A DNA stretch of 54,229 nucleotides from contig JAQTWZ010000012.1 of NCBI GenBank assembly GCA_028689055.1, positions 1 to 54,229 of the forward strand. Direction: 5' to 3'. Below, one piece after another: positions 37,587-44,972 of this stretch. The notes under the pieces were generated by a model that did not search any database, was not told the DNA's origin, and saw nothing but the letters and a program-made list of their open reading frames with translations. The position numbers were made by a program, and so were the translations under genes. The DNA comes from Sulfurimonas sp. (lineage in GTDB: Bacteria; Campylobacterota; Campylobacteria; Campylobacterales; Sulfurimonadaceae). Each line of letters opens with the position of its first letter. The stretch's first letter is position 1.

Positions 37587-38267
37587 ATGTTCAGTTCACA
37601 GCATTTGAGTATTTTGTATATAGAAGATGATATGCATTTTCGAGAAAAAAATGCTGCGTTTTTGCGTGAAAATGGTATGCGCGTTTTTACGGCAAATACT
37701 ACAGATAGAGGATATGAACTCTTTAAAGTTCATGATATAGCGGTGATAGTGATAAATCTGCCGTTGCCTAATGAAAATGGCTTGGATTTCATCATCCATT
37801 TGCGTCAGCTGGATATTCATATCCCTATCGTTATCACAACTACCGAAGCTGATAAAAAGATACTCATCGATGCCATCAACCTTGATATCTCTCGCCATCT
37901 TATCAAATCTTATAAAACAACGGAACTTTTGGATACGCTCAAACGCATAAGTCATAAACTCCCCTCTGCGCAAACTTCTGTACTGAGTGATTTGTCAAAC
38001 GGCTATACTTACAATTATGACACCAAAAGTGTTATCCAGCCAGATGGAAGTTCGGTTGTACTTACAAAAAAAGAGTATCTTTTTATCGAACTTCTTCTCA
38101 ATAGCAAATCAAAAATACTCACATACGAGATGCTTGAAAACACCCTCTGGCCACAATCTTCGATGAGTATGGATTCTCTTCGTACTTTGGTGCGTTCTAT
38201 CCGTAAAAAAACTTATCCAGAAATAATCATCAATCATAACGGCACGGGATATTTGAGTAATATATAG
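37587..38267 (+). CDS. OmpR-type regulator with a degenerate receiver domain
   Basis: 226 residues from the ATG at 37587, with AAGGGAA 6 bases upstream. The receiver keeps the acidic residues in YIEDD, but the phospho-acceptor position reads VIVINLPLP, with Asn at residue 57 in place of Asp. The usual KP is KS (LIKSYKTTE). The winged helix is intact, with LTKKEYLFIELLL and LRTLVRSIRKKTYPE. It is a paralogue of the gene at 36688-37377, divergent from it across a 200 base AT-rich region that probably holds both promoters. I infer phosphorylation-independent control or dimerisation with the paralogue. Confidence 0.88.
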   Translation: MFSSQHLSILYIEDDMHFREKNAAFLRENGMRVFTANTTDRGYELFKVHDIAVIVINLPLPNENGLDFIIHLRQLDIHIPIVITTTEADKKILIDAINLDISRHLIKSYKTTELLDTLKRISHKLPSAQTSVLSDLSNGYTYNYDTKSVIQPDGSSVVLTKKEYLFIELLLNSKSKILTYEMLENTLWPQSSMSMDSLRTLVRSIRKKTYPEIIINHNGTGYLSNI

Positions 38268-38323
38268 CTTAGAATGATTGTAATATATGAGATTTTTTAT
38301 CCCGTTTTGTAATTTGGAGTTCG

Positions 38324-38713
38324 TTAGAGTTCGAAATGTGCAAAAGCGCCTTCTACACTTAACACATTTTTATAGCTAGTCTTTGAAATTCTTACATTTT
38401 TGGTGTTCAAGTCGCACACCGCGATACGAAAGTTTGAGCTCATGTACGGCTCGACGATGCAGATGATCTTATTGTCAATCTGTCTTGTCGCATGGATGAC
38501 ACCTTGGAGCGTATGAAAAAAATATTTTGGATAACTAAGAGGTGTGATCTCTACAACCTCCGCAATTATCTTTTTGCCAAGATTTTGTCTTATAAGATTG
38601 GCATCTTCATAGGTCTCAAACTGAACACACCAGTCGTCAAACTCTTTGTTGAAGCGTTTTAAACCTTCATCCAAAAAACCGCCTGCGGCTGACTGTAGGG
38701 CAAATATACTCAT
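38324..38713 (-). CDS. Conserved hypothetical protein
   Basis: 129 residues from the ATG at 38713, which has AGGAAT upstream. The frame is open to 38740 without a ribosome site. It starts MSIFALQSAAGGFLDEGLKR and continues as a soluble mixed alpha/beta protein with IICIVEPYMSSNFRIAVCDL. No domain is recognised, and there is no signal peptide. It converges with the degenerate regulator and marks about the left border of the foreign region. Confidence 0.55.
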   Translation of the reverse strand: MSIFALQSAAGGFLDEGLKRFNKEFDDWCVQFETYEDANLIRQNLGKKIIAEVVEITPLSYPKYFFHTLQGVIHATRQIDNKIICIVEPYMSSNFRIAVCDLNTKNVRISKTSYKNVLSVEGAFAHFEL

Positions 38714-38814
38714 GTGCAAAATTCCTATAAAAATATTCACAATTATACTTGTTAGCCTCTTTGATATCCTTTACAGCTCGGCATTTGCGTTGGAATGTTT
38801 GAGCATGTTAAACC

Positions 38815-38831
38815 GGTCACAATTTGTGACC
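38815..38831. promoter_or_regulatory. 17 bp perfect palindrome
   Basis: GGTCACAA-T-TTGTGACC has 8 bp perfect arms. It is followed by CAAGTTTGGTATG. The same 13 bases follow a second, shorter hairpin (GGTCG...CGACC, about 40114) with one base between, so it may be part of a dispersed repeat and not an operator. Confidence 0.4.
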
Positions 38832-38853
38832 TCAAGTTTGGTATGAAGACTCT

Positions 38854-38997
38854 TTGCGTGAGACCGACTTCTACTCGTGCTCGCTTGAGCATTTCACCGA
38901 TTTTAAACTCTTCATACCCAGAGTCAAAATCTTTTGTAAACTTAGCATCATCCTTTTTTCTTTTTTGAATGTTAATATAGAAGTTAACTTTTGCCAA
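38854..38997 (-). pseudogene. Truncated HigA-like (XRE) antitoxin gene
   Basis: From a TTG at 38997 the frame codes a protein including KFTKDFDSGYEEFKIGEMLK and then RARVEVGLTQ. This is the start of HigA-type antitoxins that pair with RelE/HigB toxins. After GLTQ, where the DNA-binding helices should follow, the sequence changes to unrelated residues (RVFIPNLRSQ) that coincide with the dispersed repeat containing the palindrome. No toxin frame is seen upstream. It is a broken remnant. Confidence 0.6.
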
Positions 38998-39268
38998 TGT
39001 TGGTTTATAGGTAAATATTCTGAAATCATGATGATTGGAATTTTAATTATTCTATATAAAGATAACAAAATAGTTGAAAATATGACAGTTTGAAATGTTT
39101 ATTTTAAGCTAATTTCTCGTTTTCAAGTTTTACTTTGGAATGCATACTTCAAGTAAAAAATCTATATTCCAAAACTCAGTATGGGAGGGAAGAATTAATC
39201 TTAATAATTATCCAGCACTCACCAAACTTGCGTTATAATCATAGAAATAAAAATCATTGGAGAATCTT

Positions 39269-39526
39269 ATGAAAACTTTAACTATAGAAGTCGAAGATAA
39301 TTTTATGAATGATTTTCTTAATTTTGTCGGCACTTGCAAAGACAAAATCAAGATAACAAAAGATAAAAATTTGGAGTATGATTCTTATTTTTATGCGAGA
39401 CAAGAAGAGCTGCAACAAATAAGAGATGATATAAAAAGCGGCAAAATCGAAACCTTATCACAAGAGCAGTACGACCAAGAGATGGAACAGTTTTTTGCAG
39501 ATTTAAAAAAGCAAAATGCTAGTTAA
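39269..39526 (+). CDS. Antitoxin of a RelE/ParE-type pair
   Basis: 85 residues from the ATG at 39269, which has GGAG 7 bases upstream. It starts MKTLTIEVEDNFMNDFLNF, and the rest is a charged helix (YFYARQEELQQIRDDIKSGK) and a final acidic segment, like RelB/Phd-size antitoxins that bind the toxin with their tail. It overlaps the toxin gene by 11 bases. It probably also represses its own promoter, as such proteins do. Confidence 0.75.
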   Translation: MKTLTIEVEDNFMNDFLNFVGTCKDKIKITKDKNLEYDSYFYARQEELQQIRDDIKSGKIETLSQEQYDQEMEQFFADLKKQNAS

Positions 39527-39797
39527 GCGTACCAGAAAATATCAAACAAATTTTTTAGACATTTTACAATATATCGCAAAAGACAAAATAAGTGCTAGCG
39601 AAAACTTTAAAAATGAACTCGATGAATTAATCAACAATCTTCCAAACTTTCCGTATAAATATAGAGAATCTTTATACTCTGATGATAAAAATGTCAGAGA
39701 TATGACGTATAAAAAATATACGATTATTTATGAAGTAAATTTAGATAAAAACACCATAGATATTTTAAATATTTTTAATAAAAATAAGCCCTTGTAA
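39516..39797 (+). CDS. RelE/ParE-family toxin
   Basis: 93 residues with the family pattern VKRTRKYQTNFLDILQYIA, NLPNFPYKYRESLY, VRDMTYKKYTIIYEVN and IDILNIFNKNK at the end. ParE members poison gyrase and RelE members cut mRNA at the ribosome. The two cannot be told apart here. It is complete and coupled to the antitoxin, so the pair may be active. Confidence 0.8.
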   Translation: MLVKRTRKYQTNFLDILQYIAKDKISASENFKNELDELINNLPNFPYKYRESLYSDDKNVRDMTYKKYTIIYEVNLDKNTIDILNIFNKNKPL

Positions 39798-39947
39798 TTT
39801 CTAAAATTATTTATGTCTAGAAAAAATGGTCTAAATAAGTTTGGCACGAGATTGTTGAAATGAGGTGAAAAACTTCACGTTATTTTAGACTATGGTTGCT
39901 CGGTAGCGCTGTGAGCGAAGCGAGGAAGTCTTCTTGGAAGGTAGAAG

Positions 39948-40011
39948 TTGCGCTGAAAGCAACAAGTAGCTTTCAGCAATCTAAATTTTAATTTAGATTA
40001 TTTTTCAGAAA
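39948..40011 (+). repeat. 64 bp direct repeat, copy A
   Basis: Starts TTGCGCTGAAAGCAACAAG and ends near a T-run. It contains the perfect 9 bp stem GCTGAAAGC/GCTTTCAGC. Copy B at 40151-40214 is close to 90 percent identical by eye. Confidence 0.7.
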
Positions 40012-40150
40012 AGTGGAGATTCACTCACTGGGTGTAAGACGTAAGATGCAATTATTATATATAAAGATAAAAAAAGTAGTTACAAATATGACAGTTTGTT
40101 ATGTTTATTGTGCGGTCGAAAAATACGACCACAAGTTTGGTATGTGGAAA

Positions 40151-40214
40151 TTGCGCTGAAAGCAACAAGTAGTTTTCAACAATCCAAATTAAAATTTAGA
40201 TTATTTTTAAGAAA
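40151..40214 (+). repeat. 64 bp direct repeat, copy B
   Basis: Second copy of the repeat at 39948-40011. Its stem is partly degraded (GTTTTCAAC in place of GCTTTCAGC). It ends just before the dyad upstream of the ParA-like gene. Confidence 0.7.
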
Positions 40215-40218
40215 TAAG

Positions 40219-40239
40219 AAGATAACTTATTGTTATCTT
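40219..40239. promoter_or_regulatory. Dyad upstream of the ParA-like gene, candidate operator
   Basis: AAGATAAC-ttatt-GTTATCTT is a perfect 8 bp inverted repeat 60 bases before the ATG at 40300. A TATACT sequence lies shortly downstream (about 40263). The position fits self-regulation of the ParA-HEPN operon. Confidence 0.4.
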
Positions 40240-40299
40240 AGTAATGTGAAAGAAACTAGTGTATACTAAGAAAATTATTAATGAACTGAGGATAAAGTT

Positions 40300-41337
40300 A
40301 TGAAAATTGTTTTTTTTAATCATAAAGGTGGTGTTAGTAAAACAACTACTGCATATAATATTGGCTGGATGCTTGGGATACTTGGTAAAAAGGTATTATT
40401 AGTAGATGCAGATCCTCAATGTAATTTATCAGGATTGATATTAGGTGATAAATTCGATGAGTATTACTTTGAAGAATTAACAAAAGAACAGAATATTAAA
40501 GATAGTGTTAAAATGGCGTTTGGTGGTAAACCTATACCTATTTCAGCTGCAACATGTTATTCTCCAGAGAGGAATAAAAATGTATTTTTATTAGCGGGGC
40601 ATGCAAATTTGAGTGAATATGATGCATCTTTAAGTTTAGCTCAAAATTCAAATAATGCAATAAGTGCACTTCAAAATTTACCAGGTGCTTTTAATGAATT
40701 AATTAATCTAACATCTCAAAAATATCAGATAGATTTTGTGTTAATTGATTTAAATCCAGGACTTAGTGCTATTAATCAAAATCTTTTTATATTAAGTGAT
40801 GCTTTCTTGATTCCAACTAATCCAGACCCTTTCTCAATTATGGCATTAGACACACTTGCCAATGTATTGCCAAAATGGGTGGATTGGTCAGACCGTATGA
40901 AAGACTTATTTTCTGAAGCAGCTTATCCTTTATCTGATAGTCGTCCTAAATTTATCGGTGGATTAATACAAAGATTTAATATAAGAAATGGTAAAGCAGC
41001 TAAGCCTTATAGAGAAAATATTGAAGAGATTAAAGACCTTATGCAAGGTAAACTTTATGAATCATTTAAAAAATTAAATATGGTATTTGATAGAGAAACT
41101 TATTCTGCGGCATCTATTCCTGTAGATTTCTGTATAGCTGAAATTCCTGATTTTCAGGGACTTTTACCAAAAGCATATGAATCAGGTGTCCCTGTGTTTG
41201 CAATAGATGATGATGAAATTCATGAATCCGGAACGGTTCAAACAGAGATGAAGACTAAGCGTGATCGTTTTTATCAAGAGTTTGAAACTATTGCAAAACA
41301 GTTAATTATAGTAAAAAATCATGCAAAGAGCATATAA
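40300..41337 (+). CDS. ParA/MinD-like ATPase of a ParA-HEPN pair
   Basis: A 345 residue soluble ATPase. The deviant Walker A is HKGGVSKTT (K9, K14, T15), the switch I-like region is VDADPQCNLSG with D38, and the Walker B-like strand is VLIDLNPGLSAINQN. Such proteins usually form ATP-dependent dimers and bind DNA. No ParB or centromere-like array follows. The next gene overlaps by 17 bases and codes a HEPN protein, so plasmid partition is unlikely and a toxin or defence role is more probable. GAGGATAA precedes the ATG. Codon use is AT-rich, and the octamer AAACGCAG is absent, which supports acquisition. Confidence 0.85.
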   Translation: MKIVFFNHKGGVSKTTTAYNIGWMLGILGKKVLLVDADPQCNLSGLILGDKFDEYYFEELTKEQNIKDSVKMAFGGKPIPISAATCYSPERNKNVFLLAGHANLSEYDASLSLAQNSNNAISALQNLPGAFNELINLTSQKYQIDFVLIDLNPGLSAINQNLFILSDAFLIPTNPDPFSIMALDTLANVLPKWVDWSDRMKDLFSEAAYPLSDSRPKFIGGLIQRFNIRNGKAAKPYRENIEEIKDLMQGKLYESFKKLNMVFDRETYSAASIPVDFCIAEIPDFQGLLPKAYESGVPVFAIDDDEIHESGTVQTEMKTKRDRFYQEFETIAKQLIIVKNHAKSI

Positions 41338-41977
41338 TGAATTTAGTGAGCAAATAAAGTCGTGCAATGAATTGTATGCTATTCATGATCATTTAAAAAA
41401 TACGCTTGCTTACCCTCAAGATTTGTCAGATTTATTAAGAGCACAGATTGTTTATTCAGTGAGTGCTTTAGATAAACTAATTCATGATTTCGTAAAAATT
41501 GGAATGATAGAAGCTTTCAATAATCAACGGCAAAAAACAAATAAATTTTCTAATTTTGGAATTTCACTAAACACTTTAATTCAAATACAAAAAGTTTCGT
41601 TGATTACAATCCCCCAATCACCAGAAGAAACTGCTATATATTGGTTTGAACAAGAAATTGTTTTAAGACATAAAACATTTAGTTTTCAAGACCCAGATAA
41701 AATATCTGATGCTTTGAGCTTAATTTGGAGTGAAGAGCACAAGTGGCGAAAAATTTATTTAAATTTGTCTCAGCCAATTAGAACTTTGACATTAACAACA
41801 GAGAAAGACATTAAGATATATTTAAAAAATATTATTATGCGTCGTAATCAGATTGTGCACGAAGGAGACATAAGTCTTTTGCTTAATAAAAAAGATACAA
41901 TAGACGAAGAAGAAGCTAAGACAATGGTTGATTTTATTGGTGCATTATGTAAAAGTATATATGACTGTGTGAATTGA
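41321..41977 (+). CDS. HEPN-domain protein (RiboL-PSP-like), probable RNase effector
   Basis: A 218 residue helical protein. RAQIVYSVSALDKLIHDFV at 41-59 is like the first helices of RiboL-PSP-type HEPN domains, and RNQIVHEGD at 175-183 has the R-x4-H signature (R175, H180) that forms the RNase site in active HEPN proteins. The gene starts inside the end of the ParA-like gene without its own ribosome site, so both are coupled. Known HEPN toxins cut tRNA, rRNA or mRNA in defence. The target here is unknown, and the sensor is inferred to be the ATPase. Confidence 0.75.
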   Translation: MQRAYNEFSEQIKSCNELYAIHDHLKNTLAYPQDLSDLLRAQIVYSVSALDKLIHDFVKIGMIEAFNNQRQKTNKFSNFGISLNTLIQIQKVSLITIPQSPEETAIYWFEQEIVLRHKTFSFQDPDKISDALSLIWSEEHKWRKIYLNLSQPIRTLTLTTEKDIKIYLKNIIMRRNQIVHEGDISLLLNKKDTIDEEEAKTMVDFIGALCKSIYDCVN

Positions 41978-42088
41978 TTTCTAAATTAATATTTTCCATT
42001 TACTTTTTAAAATTATATGAATTATAGCTAATAAAAATCGAATTCATAAAAAATATAACAAATTGCAATATATAATATAAATAATTGC

Positions 42089-42121
42089 TTACAACTCCAC
42101 AACCCGCTCAAACATCTCTTT
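42089..42121 (-). pseudogene. Leftover 3' end of an sbcC gene (short copy)
   Basis: On the minus strand it codes KEMFERVVEL and a TAA stop, the same ten final residues as the intact sbcC (stop at 45867), but with different synonymous codons and its own stop. Upstream coding sequence is gone and is replaced by short repeats containing ACCCCT. Confidence 0.7.
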
Positions 42122-42175
42122 AAAATTACACCCCTAAAATTACAAATTACACCCCTCAAATTACACCCCTGAGAA

Positions 42176-43669
42176 GAATGGCACTAAGATAAGCAAAAAA
42201 GAGTAAAAATCAAGAGGGGAATCGCGAAGTGGAACATAACTAGCTTAGAAATTAAAATCATGACCAAATGAAATTTTCTTTCAAAGCTAATCAGAATGAA
42301 TCATAACCAAAAAGCGATAAAAATACAAAAAAAAGCTAGTTTCAATAGAGTTAAAAATTCTACATCAGAGTTTATACAAGAAATCATTACAGATAAATCT
42401 TTAGAACATCCAAAGTTTCATAAACATAGAGAGCGTATTTATACACCTATGCAAACTTTATCAATGCTTGTTTCGCAGTCTTTGAATCAAGATAGTTCTT
42501 GCCAAAATATAGTCAATAAAGTAGCTCTCAATAGAAAAGAAAAGACATCAGTATCAACAAGTGCGTATTGTCAAGCACGCAACAGATTAGATATAGCAAC
42601 TGTGTTATCTTTAACTAAACAAATTGCCATCAAAGATGCTTCAAAAGTTGATAAGAGCTGGAAGTTTAGAGGAAGAGATGTTTATCTTATAGATGGAACT
42701 ACATTAACAATGGCAGATACTAAAAAGAACCAAGAGATATATCCTCAACCAAAATGGCACAAAGAAGGGTTGGGGTTTCCAATATTACGAGTAGTGGCAA
42801 TAATCTCTTTAGATACTGGTTCGATTACTGATGCACAAGTAGGGTCACTAAAAGGTAAAGGTTCAGGAGAACAAGGGCTCTTGCGCAGCATGTTGGGACA
42901 ATTTAAAAAAGGTGATATTCTTTTGGCAGATGCTATGTTTAGTACATATAGCTTGTTAAGTTATGTGATAAAGCATGGCATTGATATTGTATTTGTGCAA
43001 AATGGAGCACGATCGCGAAAGGTAGATTTTACCAAGGGAGAGATATTAGGAGAAGATGATCATATCATTACCATAAAAAGACCAAAAGATACTCCAGAAT
43101 GGATGAATGAAAAAGAGATAGATTCACGACCAAAGGAGATAAAAATTCGTGAAATTAAAGTAGCTGGAAAAATTCTTATAACAACAATGATGTGTCCAAA
43201 AAAGAGTAATGCAAAAACAATAAAAGAACTTTATAAAGAGCGTTGGAATATTGAAGTTGATTTTAGAAATATAAAAATAACACTTGGATTAAATGCATTA
43301 AAATGCAAAACGCCAGAAATGGTAATAAAAGAGATGTGGAGTTATTTTTTGGGATACAATATCATCCGCTCTCTTATGCTAAAATCTGCTGTCTATAACA
43401 AAACAGTACCAAGAAGAATGAGCTTTAAACATAGCTTGCAACTTTATCTCTTCTATCTTGAAAATACTCAAAATATAAACTACAATAACCTTTTGAAATT
43501 AATAGGTGAAAAAGTAATTGGAAACCGAGCAGGACGCATAGAACCTAGAGCTATTAAAAAACGGCATAATGGTTTTTCTTTACTCATGCAACCTAGAGAC
43601 ATCGCAAGAAACGAGATTAAAAAAAATGGACATCCCAAAAGAATGAAATAGCTTATCTTAGTGCCATTC
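42176..43669 (+). mobile_element. Intact IS4-family insertion sequence, 1494 bp
   Basis: Bounded by perfect 19 bp inverted repeats GAATGGCACTAAGATAAGC (42176-42194 and 43651-43669). The target duplication ACCCCTGAGAA (11 bp) is present on both sides (42165-42175 and 43670-43680). It carries one transposase gene without frameshifts. The perfect repeats and target duplication suggest a fairly recent insertion. Confidence 0.95.
42296..43651 (+). CDS. IS4-family transposase
   Basis: A 451 residue DDE transposase. The three acidic residues can be placed in YLIDGTTLTMADT (first Asp), DILLADAMFST (second Asp) and the Y-(2)-R-(3)-E-(6)-K pattern YKERWNIEVDFRNIK (Glu). The C-terminus is basic. The only frame inside the 19 bp inverted repeats, it is full length and probably functional. 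Its last base touches the right inverted repeat. Confidence 0.95.
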   Translation: MNHNQKAIKIQKKASFNRVKNSTSEFIQEIITDKSLEHPKFHKHRERIYTPMQTLSMLVSQSLNQDSSCQNIVNKVALNRKEKTSVSTSAYCQARNRLDIATVLSLTKQIAIKDASKVDKSWKFRGRDVYLIDGTTLTMADTKKNQEIYPQPKWHKEGLGFPILRVVAIISLDTGSITDAQVGSLKGKGSGEQGLLRSMLGQFKKGDILLADAMFSTYSLLSYVIKHGIDIVFVQNGARSRKVDFTKGEILGEDDHIITIKRPKDTPEWMNEKEIDSRPKEIKIREIKVAGKILITTMMCPKKSNAKTIKELYKERWNIEVDFRNIKITLGLNALKCKTPEMVIKEMWSYFLGYNIIRSLMLKSAVYNKTVPRRMSFKHSLQLYLFYLENTQNINYNNLLKLIGEKVIGNRAGRIEPRAIKKRHNGFSLLMQPRDIARNEIKKNGHPKRMK

Positions 43670-43726
43670 ACCCCTGAGAATGAATCTCCACTTTTGTGAT
43701 ACAGCTTTTTGAAAATATGCTCCGCC

Positions 43727-44620
43727 TCATCTCTCCAACCTCTTCAAAATATCAAAACTCTCCATATCAAACTTAGAAAAGGCGAACCATTTTTTGCCTA
43801 AATCTTTGAGGCTTGCTCCTATGTGGTAGAGTTCTTTACTATCAAGGATGAGAAATCTGTCATGTGAGGCATCGAATTTTTTGAGGGTGATTTTTGGGTA
43901 TTGGGCGTTGTGTTTTTTGATATCTAGTTCTAACTGCGCGGTGATGTTTTTGGTGTAGATGGCGACGCTTACATCTGCTTGCCTTTTTGAGAGCATGGTT
44001 AAAACGCTCTCATCGAGGTAGTTGTCCACAAGCATTATGCTCTTTTTGGCACTTTTGATAAGATTTGAGACGAAGAGATAGGCATCGTAAACCTCTCCGT
44101 CATAAAAGATGCCTTGTGTTGGTTGGATGGATTTTGCTTCTATGGCTTCAAATAGTTTGTTGAATTTTCCATCTGTTTGGAGTTGTTTCTCTTTCACTTT
44201 GGTTTGAAGAAGTTTCAAATCATTTGCTAAAAGAGTTATTTTCTGCTCTGTGAGTTTTGCACTGTTTAACGCATATCCGTTTTGAATATAGTTTTTAAGA
44301 ACCCCATTTGCCCACTGTCTAAATTTTGTTGCTTTTTTTGAGTTGACTCTGTATCCCACCGAGATAATCATGTCAAGATTATAAAAGTTCATATTTCGTA
44401 GTTTGCCATCTGGTGCAAGTTGTTCCAAAATGGAACAGGTTCTGTTTTTACTCAGTTCATCAGTTTTGTAAATATTTCCGATGTGCTTCACGATTGCTGG
44501 ACGGTTCACGCCAAATATACTTGCTATATCGTTTGCACTGAGCCATATATCATTCTCATTGAGAGAAATTTTAAGTTCAATTTCTCCCGTATTGTATATG
44601 ACTACATCTGTAGATTGCAT
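43727..44620 (-). CDS. RhuM-family protein with a C-terminal phospholipase D-like part
   Basis: A 297 residue protein. Residues 1-120 match the RhuM/Fic-island type N-terminus: IWLSANDIASIFGVNRPAIV, then HIGNIYKTDEL, YNLDMIISVGYRVNSKKATK and FRQWANGVLKNYI. A coiled-coil linker follows. Residues about 175-297 read like a PLD-fold module, with SIMLVDNYLDESVL and HDRFLILDSKELYHIGAS. RhuM genes travel on islands and near restriction or toxin genes. The function is unsettled. AAGGAAAA precedes the ATG. It lies between the IS and a leftover sbcC end. Confidence 0.8.
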   Translation of the reverse strand: MQSTDVVIYNTGEIELKISLNENDIWLSANDIASIFGVNRPAIVKHIGNIYKTDELSKNRTCSILEQLAPDGKLRNMNFYNLDMIISVGYRVNSKKATKFRQWANGVLKNYIQNGYALNSAKLTEQKITLLANDLKLLQTKVKEKQLQTDGKFNKLFEAIEAKSIQPTQGIFYDGEVYDAYLFVSNLIKSAKKSIMLVDNYLDESVLTMLSKRQADVSVAIYTKNITAQLELDIKKHNAQYPKITLKKFDASHDRFLILDSKELYHIGASLKDLGKKWFAFSKFDMESFDILKRLER

Positions 44621-44703
44621 CGATTTTCCTTAAGACTTTTATTTATCATGGCATAAAAAAATGGTTTTATTTAAAATATGACATTTTGAAATAATTTTAA
44701 ATT

Positions 44704-44825
44704 TTATAGTTCCACAAGCCGCTCAAACATCTCCTTAATCTCCATCTCGTGGCTGATTAAAAATATCTGTCGGTATTGCTCTTATAGGCTGGATGGCTTC
44801 GAGTATTTTTATACGTTTTAGCTTA
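44704..44825 (-). pseudogene. Leftover 3' end of an sbcC gene (long copy)
   Basis: About 120 bases resembling the last 40 codons of the intact sbcC (45867-45990) at roughly 80-85 percent by eye. The end codes ISHEMEIKEMFERLVEL and a TAA. A one-base loss near 44776 breaks the frame upstream. It is a different allele from the intact gene, so it is not a recent duplicate. Confidence 0.75.
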
Positions 44826-44841
44826 TATATGCTCAGTAAAA

Positions 44842-44871
44842 TTCTGAATATTCTAGCTAAAATATTCAGAA
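44842..44871. repeat. Perfect 11 bp inverted repeat upstream of dinD
   Basis: TTCTGAATATT and AATATTCAGAA are separated by 8 bases, with further partial pairing outside (TATATGCT and AGCATATA). The position, about 100 bases before dinD and just after the sbcC remnant, fits a transcription stop or an operator. Confidence 0.5.
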
Positions 44872-44972
44872 TAAGCATATAAATAAATAATATATGGCAA
44901 ATTGCAATGCATTCAACAAGTTATTATTTTTTTAGATAGTATATTTTAAATTGATTGTTTTGGAGTTTTGAG

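Larger units (their letters stand above)
39798..40299. other. Structured non-coding gap before the ParA-HEPN pair
   Basis: No gene is seen over 500 bases. Instead there are several hairpins: an imperfect long-range pair GTCTAAATAA...TTATTTTAGAC (about 39829-39891) enclosing GTGAA-aaac-TTCAC, and GCTGAAAGC-aacaagta-GCTTTCAGC inside the first of two direct repeats (39948-40011 and 40151-40214). A 21 base dyad lies at 40219-40239. A small RNA or repeats acting as transcription stops are both possible. Confidence 0.5.

Noticed and set aside
39798-40299. Retron non-coding RNA
   Set aside because: There is no reverse transcriptase gene anywhere in the window, so the structured gap cannot be assigned to a retron.
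40300-41977. Plasmid partition operon
   Set aside because: The partner is a HEPN protein and not ParB, and no array of centromere repeats or replication gene is nearby.
42122-42170. CRISPR-like short repeats containing ACACCCCT
   Set aside because: The units are about 13-18 bases, adjacent and few. There are no spacers and no cas genes.
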